The notes: generated from the letters alone by a model not told the origin. 24,258 nucleotides of DNA from RGIG8775 sp045121195 (GCA_045121195.1 JBGVFO010000210.1:1-24258), one strand, 5' to 3'. Shown: positions 8,035-16,226, numbered from the stretch's first letter. Numbers and translations: made by a program.

Positions 8035-8898
8035 TTAAAAAGGCTTTTGACGGAGCTTATCGTAAAAGCTCTGTTGCTTTACGCGAACGATCGATGCCGA
8101 AAGCTCCGATTTTGTAATACGAACGATATCGTTTCGCATGAGCTCGTAATTGATCTTGCCGTCGAGCGTAAGGTACAAGACCTTCTCTCTCCGACAAATA
8201 TGCTTGACCTCAAGCGTCGCCTCGTCCGGAAACAGAATGGGTCTTGCGGACAGCATCTGCGGACACACCGGGGTCACGCAGAAGCAAGCAAGTCTGGGGT
8301 CAGCGACAGGTCCTCCCGCCGACATAGAATAGGCGGTCGAGCCCGTAGGAGTGGAAATGATAAGTCCGTCCGCCCGATAGGTATTGATAAACGTACCGCC
8401 CTCGCTCAGCTGAAGGTCGATGATCCTCGCTACGAAACCGTTGGAGATCACCGCGTCGTTGAGAGCATAGCCGCTTTGCTTTTCTTTTTGATTGGGGCCG
8501 ATGATGGTGGCATTGAGCATGGTCCGTCTGTCGATCCGATATTCCCCCGCCATCACCTTATCAAGAAGATCCAGCTCGTTCATCTCCAGCTCGGCAAGAT
8601 AACCGAGCCGACCGAGATTAATACCAAGAACAGGCGTTTCCCGAAGGGCGGCTTGCCGCGCCGACTCCATAATGGTGCCGTCGCCACCCAAAACCACGAT
8701 CATATCGCAATTTTTGTATACGTTCTGAAGCGACTCAAACTGTATAAACGGACGCTGTCTGTGCATACGGTTGATGCGCTCGCGATAATTGGACGGAACA
8801 AGAATGGTTGCACCGTGACCGATCAGCCGCTCGGCAACCGTCATTGCGGCATTGGCTTTTTCATTGATATTGTAATTCGTGATCAGAGCAATCTTCAA
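8035..8898 (-). CDS. nadK: NAD kinase
   Basis: Phosphorylates NAD+ to NADP+ in the cytosol. Visible motifs are VVLGGDGT (GGDGT at about residue 71 from this start), NLGRLGYL, the ND-containing loop YALNDAVI and the Gly-rich GSTAYSMSAGGP segment. I choose TTG 8898 as the start: GGAGGG (8905-8910) lies seven bases upstream, and the protein then begins MKIALITNYN, as in relatives. A TTG at 8904 would abut the ribosome site. The ribosome site overlaps the last codons of tlyA, so translation is probably coupled. Confidence 0.93.
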   Translation of the reverse strand: MKIALITNYNINEKANAAMTVAERLIGHGATILVPSNYRERINRMHRQRPFIQFESLQNVYKNCDMIVVLGGDGTIMESARQAALRETPVLGINLGRLGYLAELEMNELDLLDKVMAGEYRIDRRTMLNATIIGPNQKEKQSGYALNDAVISNGFVARIIDLQLSEGGTFINTYRADGLIISTPTGSTAYSMSAGGPVADPRLACFCVTPVCPQMLSARPILFPDEATLEVKHICRREKVLYLTLDGKINYELMRNDIVRITKSELSASIVRVKQQSFYDKLRQKPF

Positions 8899-8900
8899 AA

Positions 8901-9677
8901 TCAACCCTCCGCAATTCTTTTGATCATTGTTTCATTCACCTCGACGGCTCCGCCTTTGCGAAACGCCGCCAAGAACTCCACGTTTCCGTCGCCTCCTGTA
9001 ATGGGAGAACGGATCAGCGCAAAGCAACCGAGATCACACGCCGCTCCGGCAGTAATCACACGGTCAATCGCCATAGCGCGGTCTGCCGGGCGCTTGACGA
9101 TTCCCTTCTTTCCCACAGCCTGTTTCCCAACCTCAAACTGGGGCTTGATCAGGCTTACGAACACGGCGCCCTCATAAAGGACATTGGCAAGAGACGGAAG
9201 AATCAGTGTTTGTGAAATAAACGACACGTCCATCACCGCAATGTCGGGAGAAAAGGCAAGATCATCCGCCTTCATAAATCGGGCGTTATACTTTTCTATA
9301 CAGTTCACGCGAGGATCCTCGCGCAAGCGAGTTACCATCTGGTTTTCACCGGAATCCACGGCGATCACGCGATTGGCTCCGCGTTGCAAGAGGCAGTCCG
9401 TAAAGCCGCCCGTGGATGCGCCTACGTCAAGGGCATTCAGCCCTTTTACGGAAATGCCAAAGGCATCCAGCGCGTATTCAAGCTTCAAGCCTCCTCGGCT
9501 GACATAGGGCATAGCAGCGACGATCTCGATGCGGGGGGCGTTCTCCCCGTCGATTGGCTCGGACGGCTTCTTTACGCATTTGCCGTCCACCTGAACGTTT
9601 CCCGCTTCTATCAACGCCTTGGCTTGGGAGCGACTGTCCGCAAAGCCGTTTTGAAAAAGATAAAGGTCCAGTCTCAT
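8901..9677 (-). CDS. tlyA: TlyA-family S4-domain rRNA 2'-O-methyltransferase
   Basis: TlyA proteins 2'-O-methylate cytidines in rRNA; the old name is hemolysin A. An S4 RNA-binding domain spans residues 1-60, with RLDLYLFQNGFADSRSQAK at its start. It is followed by an FtsJ/RrmJ-type Rossmann methyltransferase with the SAM motif ALDVGASTGGFTDCLL at about 81-96, DVSFIS at about 155, and the catalytic lysine region VSLIKPQFEVGK at about 173-184. The length of 258 aa is usual. No good ribosome site precedes the ATG, which starts three bases after the previous stop, so coupled translation is likely. Confidence 0.93.
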   Translation of the reverse strand: MRLDLYLFQNGFADSRSQAKALIEAGNVQVDGKCVKKPSEPIDGENAPRIEIVAAMPYVSRGGLKLEYALDAFGISVKGLNALDVGASTGGFTDCLLQRGANRVIAVDSGENQMVTRLREDPRVNCIEKYNARFMKADDLAFSPDIAVMDVSFISQTLILPSLANVLYEGAVFVSLIKPQFEVGKQAVGKKGIVKRPADRAMAIDRVITAGAACDLGCFALIRSPITGGDGNVEFLAAFRKGGAVEVNETMIKRIAEG

Positions 9678-9680
9678 CGC

Positions 9681-10145
9681 TTATTTCATGATCAGCATCA
9701 TAATGAAAGGAACCGCCGTGCCGAGCAAGGCACCGACAAGTACTTGAAGCGGTGTGTGTCCCACCAGCTCCTTAAGGTTCTTGTTCACGTCCGTGGCTTG
9801 CCCCGAAAAGATCTCCTTCACCAACTGATTGATAACCTTTGCCTGCTTGCCCGTTTCATAACGGACCCCCATGGCATCGTTCATAACGATGATTGCCAGC
9901 AACACCGAAACGGCAAAGTTAAAGCTAGCAAATCCGTATTCGATCACGCTGGAGACCAACAGCGCCATCACGGTTGCGGAATGGGAGCTTGGCATCCCGC
10001 CCGTCCCGCAAAGGAACTTCACAACGCTGAATTTCTCATCGCTGGCAAAGTATCCCGTAAAGATTTTAATGATCTGCGCGAGGATCCATGCCACACCAAC
10101 GTTGATCAGGCAAAAATTCTTCGCGATCTCGGAAATATTATACAT
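9681..10145 (-). CDS. Divergent PAP2-family membrane protein (DUF212, YuiD-like)
   Basis: A membrane-bound relative of PAP2 phosphatases; its substrate has not been established. The 154 aa hold about four membrane segments. The phosphatase-like signature GGMPSSHSATVMAL lies at about residues 48-61. An amphipathic AMGVRYETGKQAKVINQL segment, typical of DUF212, follows. It sits next to ispA in several Clostridia, so a role with polyprenyl phosphates is a reasonable inference but is not shown. The start is ATG 10145 with AAAGG upstream. Confidence 0.88.
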   Translation of the reverse strand: MYNISEIAKNFCLINVGVAWILAQIIKIFTGYFASDEKFSVVKFLCGTGGMPSSHSATVMALLVSSVIEYGFASFNFAVSVLLAIIVMNDAMGVRYETGKQAKVINQLVKEIFSGQATDVNKNLKELVGHTPLQVLVGALLGTAVPFIMMLIMK

Positions 10146-10159
10146 ATACGAGCCCTTTC

Positions 10160-11059
10160 TTAATGCTTTCTGCTCAAAAGATATTCGGCAAGCGCCTCCA
10201 GCTCGCCTTCCTTGTCAAAGGGAGAGATCGCCTTAACGGCTTCCTTCGTAAGCGTTTTTGCATACGCCTCGGCTTGCTCTACCGAATAAAACCTCATAAA
10301 CGTCAGCTTGTTCTGCGCGCCGTCTACGCCCACGTTCTTTCCAAGCGTCGCAACGTCACTTGTAACATCAAGAACGTCATCCACCACCTGAAACGCAAGC
10401 CCGATCTTTTCGGCGTAGCCACTCGCCGCGGTCACCACCGCATCCTCTTTGCTTTTTCCCGCAGAAAGACAACCGAGCATTGCCGCGGCTTTTATCAGCG
10501 CACCGGTCTTTCTGCCGTGCATTCTTGTCAAATAAGAGAGATCAAGAGTCGCGTCGCACGCCTCTGCTGCCATATCCATCACCTGCCCGCCGATCATTCC
10601 GCGGTCGCCTGCGGCGGTAGAAAGAATTTTGATTGCCTCAACCTTTTCCTCCGAGGAAAGGTCGTTCGATGCGGAGACCACCTCAAATGCCTTGGTCAGC
10701 AACGCATCTCCCGCAAGAACCGCCACAGCCTCGCCAAACACCTTATGGTTCGTAAGCCTGCCGCGTCTGTATTCATCGTCATCCATACAAGGAAGATCGT
10801 CGTGGATCAGCGAATAGGTATGGATCATTTCAAGAGCGCACGCGAGAGGGAGCGCTTTTTCTTTTGCGCCGCCAAGCGTCTTGCAAAACGCCATCACGAG
10901 ATAGGGACGGATGCGTTTTCCTCCGCCCAGCAGGCTATAGCCCTGCGCGTCAAAGATCTCTTTCAGGTCCTGATCCTCGTTGTTCATATAAGCAGCAAGA
11001 GCCGCTTCCACCTCTTCGGCACAAGCGACAAGCTGCCCGTTTACATCGATCTTCTTCAT
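10160..11059 (-). CDS. ispA: Polyprenyl (farnesyl/geranylgeranyl) diphosphate synthase
   Basis: Trans-prenyltransferase that condenses isopentenyl diphosphate with allylic diphosphates. The first Asp-rich motif lies in IHDDLPCMDDDEYRRGR, and the second is FQVVDDVLD. GGGKRIRPYL near residue 46 binds diphosphate. The length of 299 aa fits IspA of Firmicutes. The start codon overlaps the xseB stop by one base (TAATG). It provides precursors for undecaprenyl phosphate and quinones, but dxs, normally a neighbour, is absent here. Product chain length is uncertain. Confidence 0.95.
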   Translation of the reverse strand: MKKIDVNGQLVACAEEVEAALAAYMNNEDQDLKEIFDAQGYSLLGGGKRIRPYLVMAFCKTLGGAKEKALPLACALEMIHTYSLIHDDLPCMDDDEYRRGRLTNHKVFGEAVAVLAGDALLTKAFEVVSASNDLSSEEKVEAIKILSTAAGDRGMIGGQVMDMAAEACDATLDLSYLTRMHGRKTGALIKAAAMLGCLSAGKSKEDAVVTAASGYAEKIGLAFQVVDDVLDVTSDVATLGKNVGVDGAQNKLTFMRFYSVEQAEAYAKTLTKEAVKAISPFDKEGELEALAEYLLSRKH

Positions 11060-11283
11060 TACGCAAAGTCGCTTTCGCCGGACACGCCGTCTGCCGAAAC
11101 GTTCAACAGCTTGATCTTTTTCTCAGCCTCGTCAAGCTTGGTGCCGCAGGCTCTGACAAGAGCGATTCCTTCCTCGTATAGCTTCAGCGAATCGTCCAAG
11201 GTCGCGGATCCGCTCTCAAGTGTCCTTACGATCTCCTCAAGGCGGGTCATCGCCTGTTCAAAGCTAACCGTTTTATTTTCCAT
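11059..11283 (-). CDS. xseB: Exodeoxyribonuclease VII small subunit
   Basis: Several XseB helices assemble along one XseA to form the single-strand exonuclease VII. The protein is about 74 aa with the usual SFEQAMTRLEEIVRTLESG helix-turn-helix-like start and a hydrophilic tail. The ribosome site AAGGAG lies inside the end of xseA. ATG 11283 (10 bases from it) is preferred over the in-frame GTG 11289 (4 bases from it), though either is possible. It overlaps the end of xseA. Confidence 0.93.
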   Translation of the reverse strand: MENKTVSFEQAMTRLEEIVRTLESGSATLDDSLKLYEEGIALVRACGTKLDEAEKKIKLLNVSADGVSGESDFA

Positions 11284-12505
11284 TTTCACAACTCTCCTTT
11301 TGAATCGATTGTACCGTTGCCCGAACCGTTCCGTCGCTTACGCGGACGTTTATTCCGTCCCCTACGTTCACATTGGAAACGGAGCGGATCGCGTTACCGT
11401 TCGTATCGGCAACTACACTGTAGCCTCTGGCAAGAACCGAAAGCGGACTCAACGCCTCAAGCCGTGCCGCCATAGCGGAAACGTCGGCGTTTGCCCGATT
11501 TTTTGTATTGCTTATCTCTCCGTCCAGCCGACGGGCGGCATAAAGCAAGCCCATGCGTTTTTCGTTCAGGAGAGGTGCCGCACTCGACAGTACGCCCGAT
11601 TCTCTCAAATATTTCAGATTGTTTTTGTTGGCCTGGATCTTCTGTAAAACGAAAGAGGCAAGCTTCCCGGAAACACCGTTCAAACCGCGCAAAAGATCGC
11701 TTCGATCGGGAACGGCAAGCTCTGCGGCGGCAGAGGGTGTGGGCGCGCGCTTGTCCGCAACAAAATCGCAAATGGTAAAATCACTTTCGTGACCGACCGC
11801 GGATATTACGGGAATATGGGAAGCGGCAACGCACAAAGCGAGTCCCTCATCGTTAAACGCCCATAGATCCTCAATAGAGCCTCCGCCGCGACCGATAATG
11901 ATCACGTCGACCGAGCGACTCTCGTTAAAATACTGAATGCCCCTTATCAACTGAGGCGGGGCGTCTGCCCCCTGCACCTGTGCGGGATACAGCTTGATCT
12001 CCGCGCACGGAAACCGACGCCCGAGAATGTTCAGCATATCACGAATCGCGGCACCCGTAGGCGACGTTACGATCCCGATCCGCATAGGATATTGGGGCAA
12101 CGGCTTTTTTCGCGCTTCGTCAAACAAGCCTTGCGCAGCCAGCTTCTGCTTCAGCTGCTCGAAAGCGAGATGCAAGGCACCGACGCCGTCCGGAAGCATT
12201 TCGTCCACGTAGATCTGGTACTGACCGTCCCGAACGAAAGCCGAGACCCTTCCGTGCACCAAAACCTTCATACCGTCGCGCGGTACGAACGGCACCTTCT
12301 GTGCATAGGAGCGGAACATCACGGCGCGAAGGATTCCGCCGTCGTCCTTCAGAGAAAAATACAGATGTCCCGTACTGTAATGATTTTTGAAGTTGGAGAT
12401 CTCTCCCTTGATCCAAACATTCTTGAGAACGGGATTGGAATCCATCAGCATTTTTACGTATTCGTTCAGCTGTGTTACCGTAAGAAATCGGTTTTGCGCT
12501 TCCAC
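11273..12505 (-). CDS. xseA: Exodeoxyribonuclease VII large subunit
   Basis: Catalytic subunit of exonuclease VII. In order: an N-terminal OB-fold (LTVTQLNEYVKML, then VWIKGEISNFKNH), the catalytic domain with the IGIVTSPTGAAIRDML and IIIGRGGGSIEDLWAFN motifs, a coiled-coil region, and the C-terminal SPLSVLARGYSVV segment. I choose GTG 12505: GGGGGAG (12511-12517) lies five bases upstream, while an in-frame ATG at 12523 has no ribosome site and would translate through it. The length is about 410 aa. It is followed by the overlapping xseB. Confidence 0.95.
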   Translation of the reverse strand: MEAQNRFLTVTQLNEYVKMLMDSNPVLKNVWIKGEISNFKNHYSTGHLYFSLKDDGGILRAVMFRSYAQKVPFVPRDGMKVLVHGRVSAFVRDGQYQIYVDEMLPDGVGALHLAFEQLKQKLAAQGLFDEARKKPLPQYPMRIGIVTSPTGAAIRDMLNILGRRFPCAEIKLYPAQVQGADAPPQLIRGIQYFNESRSVDVIIIGRGGGSIEDLWAFNDEGLALCVAASHIPVISAVGHESDFTICDFVADKRAPTPSAAAELAVPDRSDLLRGLNGVSGKLASFVLQKIQANKNNLKYLRESGVLSSAAPLLNEKRMGLLYAARRLDGEISNTKNRANADVSAMAARLEALSPLSVLARGYSVVADTNGNAIRSVSNVNVGDGINVRVSDGTVRATVQSIQKESCENGK

Positions 12506-12523
12506 AAGATCTCCCCCTTTCAT

Positions 12524-13474
12524 TTATAATTTCATATGCTTGCGTCTCGTTAAAAGCGCGATTCCCGCCGCATTATCGGAAGAAAACGGCGGCGTGGAAA
12601 AATACACCTTTTCACCCGCAAGACGCTTTTGCAGTATGGAGCAGCTCATAACACCGCCACCGTAAAGAACGGGAAGCGAAGGATAGCGCGCTCGTATCTG
12701 CTCTGTAAGTTTTGCCAAGGTTTCGGCTATAAAGTCAAGGACGAATTTTGCGGTCCTTGCTTTGTCGCCCGTATCCGCGAAGAGCTTGATAGCTTGATTC
12801 TCGAGACCCGACAGATTGCACTTTCCGTCCTTCACGTTTATGCGGATCCCTTTGGATCTTGTATCATCCAACGAGAGCGCAAGACGTTCCATCTCGGGTC
12901 CGCAGGGAAAGCGCAAGCCCATAGCAACGCCAACGCGGTCGATTGCTTGTCCCGCGTTCATATCCAGCGTTCCGCCTACGATCTCGCAACGAAAATCATG
13001 GGCGTTCGGGGAAACGTAAAGCACCTCGGTCGTTCCGCCGGAAACATGAAAGGCAATAAACGGCTCCCGAAGAAGCTCCGCAGGCGCGCCGCTTCCGTAA
13101 TGTGCCGCCATAATATGCCCGTTCTGGTGAGAAAACTCATACGTCGGGACGTTCAAAGCCACCCCCAGTGCGCTCGCCGTCGCCTTTCCCGCAAGGAAGC
13201 AAGGCATATACGATCCCTCTTGCGTTCTGGGGAAAGCAGATACGCCTATGGCGATGGGTTGATACTCTTCAAAATACGGCGTTGCGCTCTTGAACAGCTC
13301 CGGCATATTTTTGGTATGCAAGAACACGGCATCGCTTTGCCGAAGTCCTCGTTCCCCTTCCTTGACGGAAAGCGGAATTTTCAGATTTGCGACGACCGTT
13401 CCGTCCTCTGTGCAAATCGCGAGGGATGAGGTATAGTTGCTGGTGTCGATACCAACGAAGCACGGCGATTTCAT
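12524..13474 (-). CDS. TsaD/Kae1-like (peptidase M22 family) paralog
   Basis: A 316-aa ASKHA-fold protein related to TsaD/Kae1, the enzyme that transfers threonylcarbamoyl to tRNA A37. The metal site is kept: H116 and H120 in SHQNGH, and D300 in SSDNAAG. VSGGTTEVL (144-152) and YGGGVMSC (271-278) match the nucleotide-binding loops. However, the hallmark ETSCDET of true TsaD is replaced by DTSNYTS (10-16), and SGGHT by SGGTT. This looks like the second TsaD-like copy of some Clostridia, not the canonical enzyme, and its role is unknown. Its ATG overlaps the nusB stop by four bases, with AAGGA upstream. It sits between nusB and xseA. Confidence 0.85.
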   Translation of the reverse strand: MKSPCFVGIDTSNYTSSLAICTEDGTVVANLKIPLSVKEGERGLRQSDAVFLHTKNMPELFKSATPYFEEYQPIAIGVSAFPRTQEGSYMPCFLAGKATASALGVALNVPTYEFSHQNGHIMAAHYGSGAPAELLREPFIAFHVSGGTTEVLYVSPNAHDFRCEIVGGTLDMNAGQAIDRVGVAMGLRFPCGPEMERLALSLDDTRSKGIRINVKDGKCNLSGLENQAIKLFADTGDKARTAKFVLDFIAETLAKLTEQIRARYPSLPVLYGGGVMSCSILQKRLAGEKVYFSTPPFSSDNAAGIALLTRRKHMKL

Positions 13475-13896
13475 TGATCGCTTCCTTCATCGGCCGCCAG
13501 CTTATTCTTAACGCCGTTCAGAACGCCGTTCAGGAACGGACGCGCCTTGGGCTCGTCATAGATCTTGCAAAGCTCTACCGCCTCGTTTAAGGAAACGCTG
13601 GCGGGGATATCTTCGCGATACAGCATTTCATAAACGCAAAGGCGCATAATGCTCAACGACAGCCGCGTCATTCTGGTGGTTTTCCAGCCTGTGGAGCATG
13701 CGTTGATCAACGCATCGATGGGTTCTTTTTTATCCTGAATATCAAAATAGATCTTGCGGATCTCATTCTGATCCTCCGGGGTATATTCCCTATTCTCCGC
13801 CGAAATTACGAAGATCTCCTCAGGAGTCTCATCCGTTCGGAATTCGGTTTCGAACAACATTTGCAAAACAGCTTCACGCAATTCTCGTCTTTTCAT
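13471..13896 (-). CDS. nusB: Transcription antitermination factor NusB
   Basis: All-helical RNA-binding factor that works with NusE/S10 in rRNA antitermination. It is 141 aa, starting with the typical RRELREAVLQMLFETEF. The conserved LSIMRLCVYEMLY and SVSLNEAVELCKIY segments precede FLNGVLNGV near the C-terminus. It is the first gene of the long minus-strand operon, about 60 bases from a strong promoter. Its stop overlaps the start of the TsaD-like gene. Confidence 0.95.
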   Translation of the reverse strand: MKRRELREAVLQMLFETEFRTDETPEEIFVISAENREYTPEDQNEIRKIYFDIQDKKEPIDALINACSTGWKTTRMTRLSLSIMRLCVYEMLYREDIPASVSLNEAVELCKIYDEPKARPFLNGVLNGVKNKLAADEGSDQ

Positions 13897-13954
13897 ATCG
13901 TTTCGCCTTTCTTTCAGAGCAAATTAAAAATTGGCATACTTTCCATAATAATAT

Positions 13955-13983
13955 ATTATAGTCTATTTTTACACAAAAGTCAA
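13955..13983 (-). promoter_or_regulatory. Main promoter of the nusB-to-ybaK operon
   Basis: On the minus strand: TTGACT (13978-13983), a 17-bp spacer and a perfect TATAAT (13955-13960). This gives a 5' leader of about 50 bases before nusB. I see no strong internal terminator before ybaK, so this could drive all eleven genes. Confidence 0.85.
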
Positions 13984-14035
13984 CACTCTTTGCATAATTA
14001 TTCATCATAATTTCTCAGCCTTTAAGAAGGCTGTT

Positions 14036-14053
14036 CCCTCTTTGAAAAGTGGG
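14036..14053. promoter_or_regulatory. Imperfect dyad just upstream of the orphan-enzyme promoter
   Basis: CCCTCTTTGAAAAGTGGG pairs CCC/GGG and CTTT/AAAG around one mismatch. It ends eight bases before the -35 at 14062. A separate 7-bp hairpin, CAGCCTT/AAGGCTG, lies at 14016-14033. Either could be an operator; neither is proven. Confidence 0.3.
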
Positions 14054-14061
14054 AAAAATGA

Positions 14062-14090
14062 TTGACAAATCCAAAAAAATGGAGTATCAT
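14062..14090 (+). promoter_or_regulatory. Promoter of the 675-aa orphan gene
   Basis: A perfect TTGACA (14062-14067), a 17-bp spacer and TATCAT (14085-14090). The leader is about 27 bases and contains AGGAGGAG (14113-14120), three bases before the ATG. Confidence 0.8.
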
Positions 14091-14123
14091 AAACAAAATA
14101 CCGGTGCCACATAGGAGGAGTTT

Positions 14124-16151
14124 ATGTATCCGCAGATTTTGTATTGGAAATGGAATGACGAGCTTCTGGACGAAAAGGTGCTCGTGGAAAAAGCAAACGA
14201 TATTATGAAGCGCAGCAGCTTCCGTGATATTGCTATTGCGCCACACAGTATGACCAAGCCCGAGGCAAGCTTTTACTCACCCGTTATGAAGGCGCTTGTC
14301 CGCAAGGTCAACGAGCTATTCACCGAAAATGGAAGACGGGTCATCATAGATGCCGATATGCGCCATCCTCTTGAATACAGGTCCTTTTTTGCCAAAGCGC
14401 CCGACAAATACGTATATCAGGCACGGTTGTATCAACTTGATCTGGACGAAAACGGCAAAGCGGAAATTCAGGTCGCGCAGGCGGATCACACCAAACACGT
14501 AGGCTTCAACCATCTGTTCGGTCTTGCCAAGGTTGACTCGTTGGATGCCAAAATAGCGGGCGCATGGTGCTTCCAAGCCCTTGAAAATCTTTATTTCAAG
14601 CCGGACACTGTGGTTGACTTAAAAAGCTTCTCTGTCTTGGAGGAGCGAGGAGACGCCCTTTTCTGGGTAGTCAATGCAGGGGCAGAAAACGCAGGAAAAC
14701 GCGCCATCGTCTACATTCAACATAAAACGCCGGGGCCTGACAGACTCACCGACGAGTATCTGCAATGTCAAATGGAGCTGATCGAGACACTCGGTGATAT
14801 TCCGCTCTACGGAATCACCACCGATGAATGGGGCATTCCCCAGATCATTGAAGCCGGTGCGACCCCCTCGCTTTACATGACCGATATGACCAAGCAGCTT
14901 TACGCGGAGCATTGCGGCCGCGATCTTTATGCAGACCTCTTGTATTTCCATTATTCCCCCGAACATGACAGGGGCCGCAGCATCCTCGTTGTTAATAAGT
15001 ATATTGAAACCATCCGAAACCGTGTCACTCAAGGCGACCATATGATCTATGACAAGATCAAGGAGGTCTTTGGAAAGGACGCCTTCGTTGGATTCCATCC
15101 CACCTGGTACTGCGCGCCTTACGGCTTTGCGGTCGAAACCATGCACAATGGTATGGACTGGTGGCAAGTCAAGCGCGATTTCTCCCAAACCGACGAGCGT
15201 GTTATGATCCCCATTCGTCTTGCTATGGCAAGAGGCGCCTCCGAGCCCGTGTGGTATAATATGTGGTACTCTCAGCGCACCCTGGATATTCGCACCTATT
15301 ACGCGGAAACCTGGGTCAACGCCCGTTTCGGCGGTCGTACCGACTATCTTGGCTATGAGTGCTATGAGCCCGGCGTGGTATACACCTTCCGCGAGCCCGG
15401 TCGTCTTGAAATGCTCTCTCTCATGGATGAAAGCGTCATCAAGCTCAACGACTTCCAGAAGACGCTTCCCGACTCCCGCGTGCTTATGCTGTTCGGTATG
15501 GAGGCCTTTACCAACTGGCAGGTCTATGATCACGGCGTAACCGCACTTTCTCCCAATATGAAGGGCCACCGAGAGACCCTGCTGCTTGCCGGAGGAATCT
15601 TTTCCGAAAACGTACTGCTGGATCTTGTTCCCTCCAGCGAGATCGACCGTGGAACCCTCCGCATCGAGGACGGAAGGATCAAGTATTTCAACCACGATTA
15701 TGATGCTATTGTCGTAGCATATCCCAACGGTATGACCGAAAAGGCATTGACCTTTATTAAAGACTGTACAAAGCTCACCAAGAACGTTATCGGTGTTGGC
15801 TGCTGTGAATACTTGAACGACGGAACCAAGTACGATTACGCATTTGAAGGCGTAGAAAAGACCTACGGCTACAAGCCCGATCCCAAGCTTGTGGCAAAGG
15901 ATCTGTTGGATATGGGCATCAAGGCCAATATGACCGCCAACAGCTGCACCTTTGAGGACGGCAGTGTTATCGTCACGACAGAAGGCACCTTGAATCTGTT
16001 CAATCCTCTTGAAACCGAGTTTGAGCTTGACGGACACAAGGTCGTGTTTAAGGGAAAGGACTTCCTCGCCATCCGTCTGAAGGACGGAAAGCCTGATTTC
16101 CGCTTCGGGGAAGCAGACCTTTTGACCCTTGACAGCGAATCTCTGATTTAA
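14124..16151 (+). CDS. Putative TIM-barrel glycoside-hydrolase-like protein (GH42-like architecture), unassigned
   Basis: I cannot assign this 675-aa protein to a named family. What can be seen is a beta/alpha barrel-like N-terminal two-thirds, with strands QILYWKW (4-10), RDIAIAP (34-40), RRVIIDAD (71-78) and PLYGITTDEWG (227-237). E235 is a candidate acid/base, and YECYEPG (411-417) supplies candidate second carboxylates. Residues about 450-562 resemble the flavodoxin-like trimerisation domain of GH42 beta-galactosidases (VLMLFG, then YDAIVVAYPNG, then NVIGVGC). The last 70 residues look beta-rich. There is no signal peptide, so it should be cytosolic and act on imported oligosaccharides. 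It is a single-gene unit with a strong promoter, AGGAGG and terminator. No transporter or sugar regulator is adjacent. The enzyme class is inferred from architecture only. Confidence 0.7.
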   Translation: MYPQILYWKWNDELLDEKVLVEKANDIMKRSSFRDIAIAPHSMTKPEASFYSPVMKALVRKVNELFTENGRRVIIDADMRHPLEYRSFFAKAPDKYVYQARLYQLDLDENGKAEIQVAQADHTKHVGFNHLFGLAKVDSLDAKIAGAWCFQALENLYFKPDTVVDLKSFSVLEERGDALFWVVNAGAENAGKRAIVYIQHKTPGPDRLTDEYLQCQMELIETLGDIPLYGITTDEWGIPQIIEAGATPSLYMTDMTKQLYAEHCGRDLYADLLYFHYSPEHDRGRSILVVNKYIETIRNRVTQGDHMIYDKIKEVFGKDAFVGFHPTWYCAPYGFAVETMHNGMDWWQVKRDFSQTDERVMIPIRLAMARGASEPVWYNMWYSQRTLDIRTYYAETWVNARFGGRTDYLGYECYEPGVVYTFREPGRLEMLSLMDESVIKLNDFQKTLPDSRVLMLFGMEAFTNWQVYDHGVTALSPNMKGHRETLLLAGGIFSENVLLDLVPSSEIDRGTLRIEDGRIKYFNHDYDAIVVAYPNGMTEKALTFIKDCTKLTKNVIGVGCCEYLNDGTKYDYAFEGVEKTYGYKPDPKLVAKDLLDMGIKANMTANSCTFEDGSVIVTTEGTLNLFNPLETEFELDGHKVVFKGKDFLAIRLKDGKPDFRFGEADLLTLDSESLI

Positions 16152-16160
16152 CCGATTTTT

Positions 16161-16194
16161 CAGGGGAGCCGCGAACGCGGCTCCCCTGTTTTTT
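16161..16194 (+). terminator. Strong rho-independent terminator after the orphan gene
   Basis: A perfect 12-bp GC-rich stem (16161-16172 with 16177-16188), a GAAC loop and six T. It isolates the 675-aa gene from ireB. Confidence 0.95.
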
Positions 16195-16226
16195 GCGGAA
16201 TCTTGCGAAAAGTTTGCCGATTTCTA

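Noticed and set aside
7864..9177. A 437-codon plus-strand open frame
   Set aside because: It is antisense to argR, nadK and tlyA and spans three real genes. It has no start signals.
10163..11647. A 494-codon plus-strand open frame
   Set aside because: It is antisense to ispA, xseB and xseA, with no coding features of its own.
14619..16037. A 472-codon minus-strand open frame under the orphan enzyme gene
   Set aside because: It is an antisense shadow. The plus-strand gene has promoter, ribosome site and terminator, and its protein has coherent domain structure.
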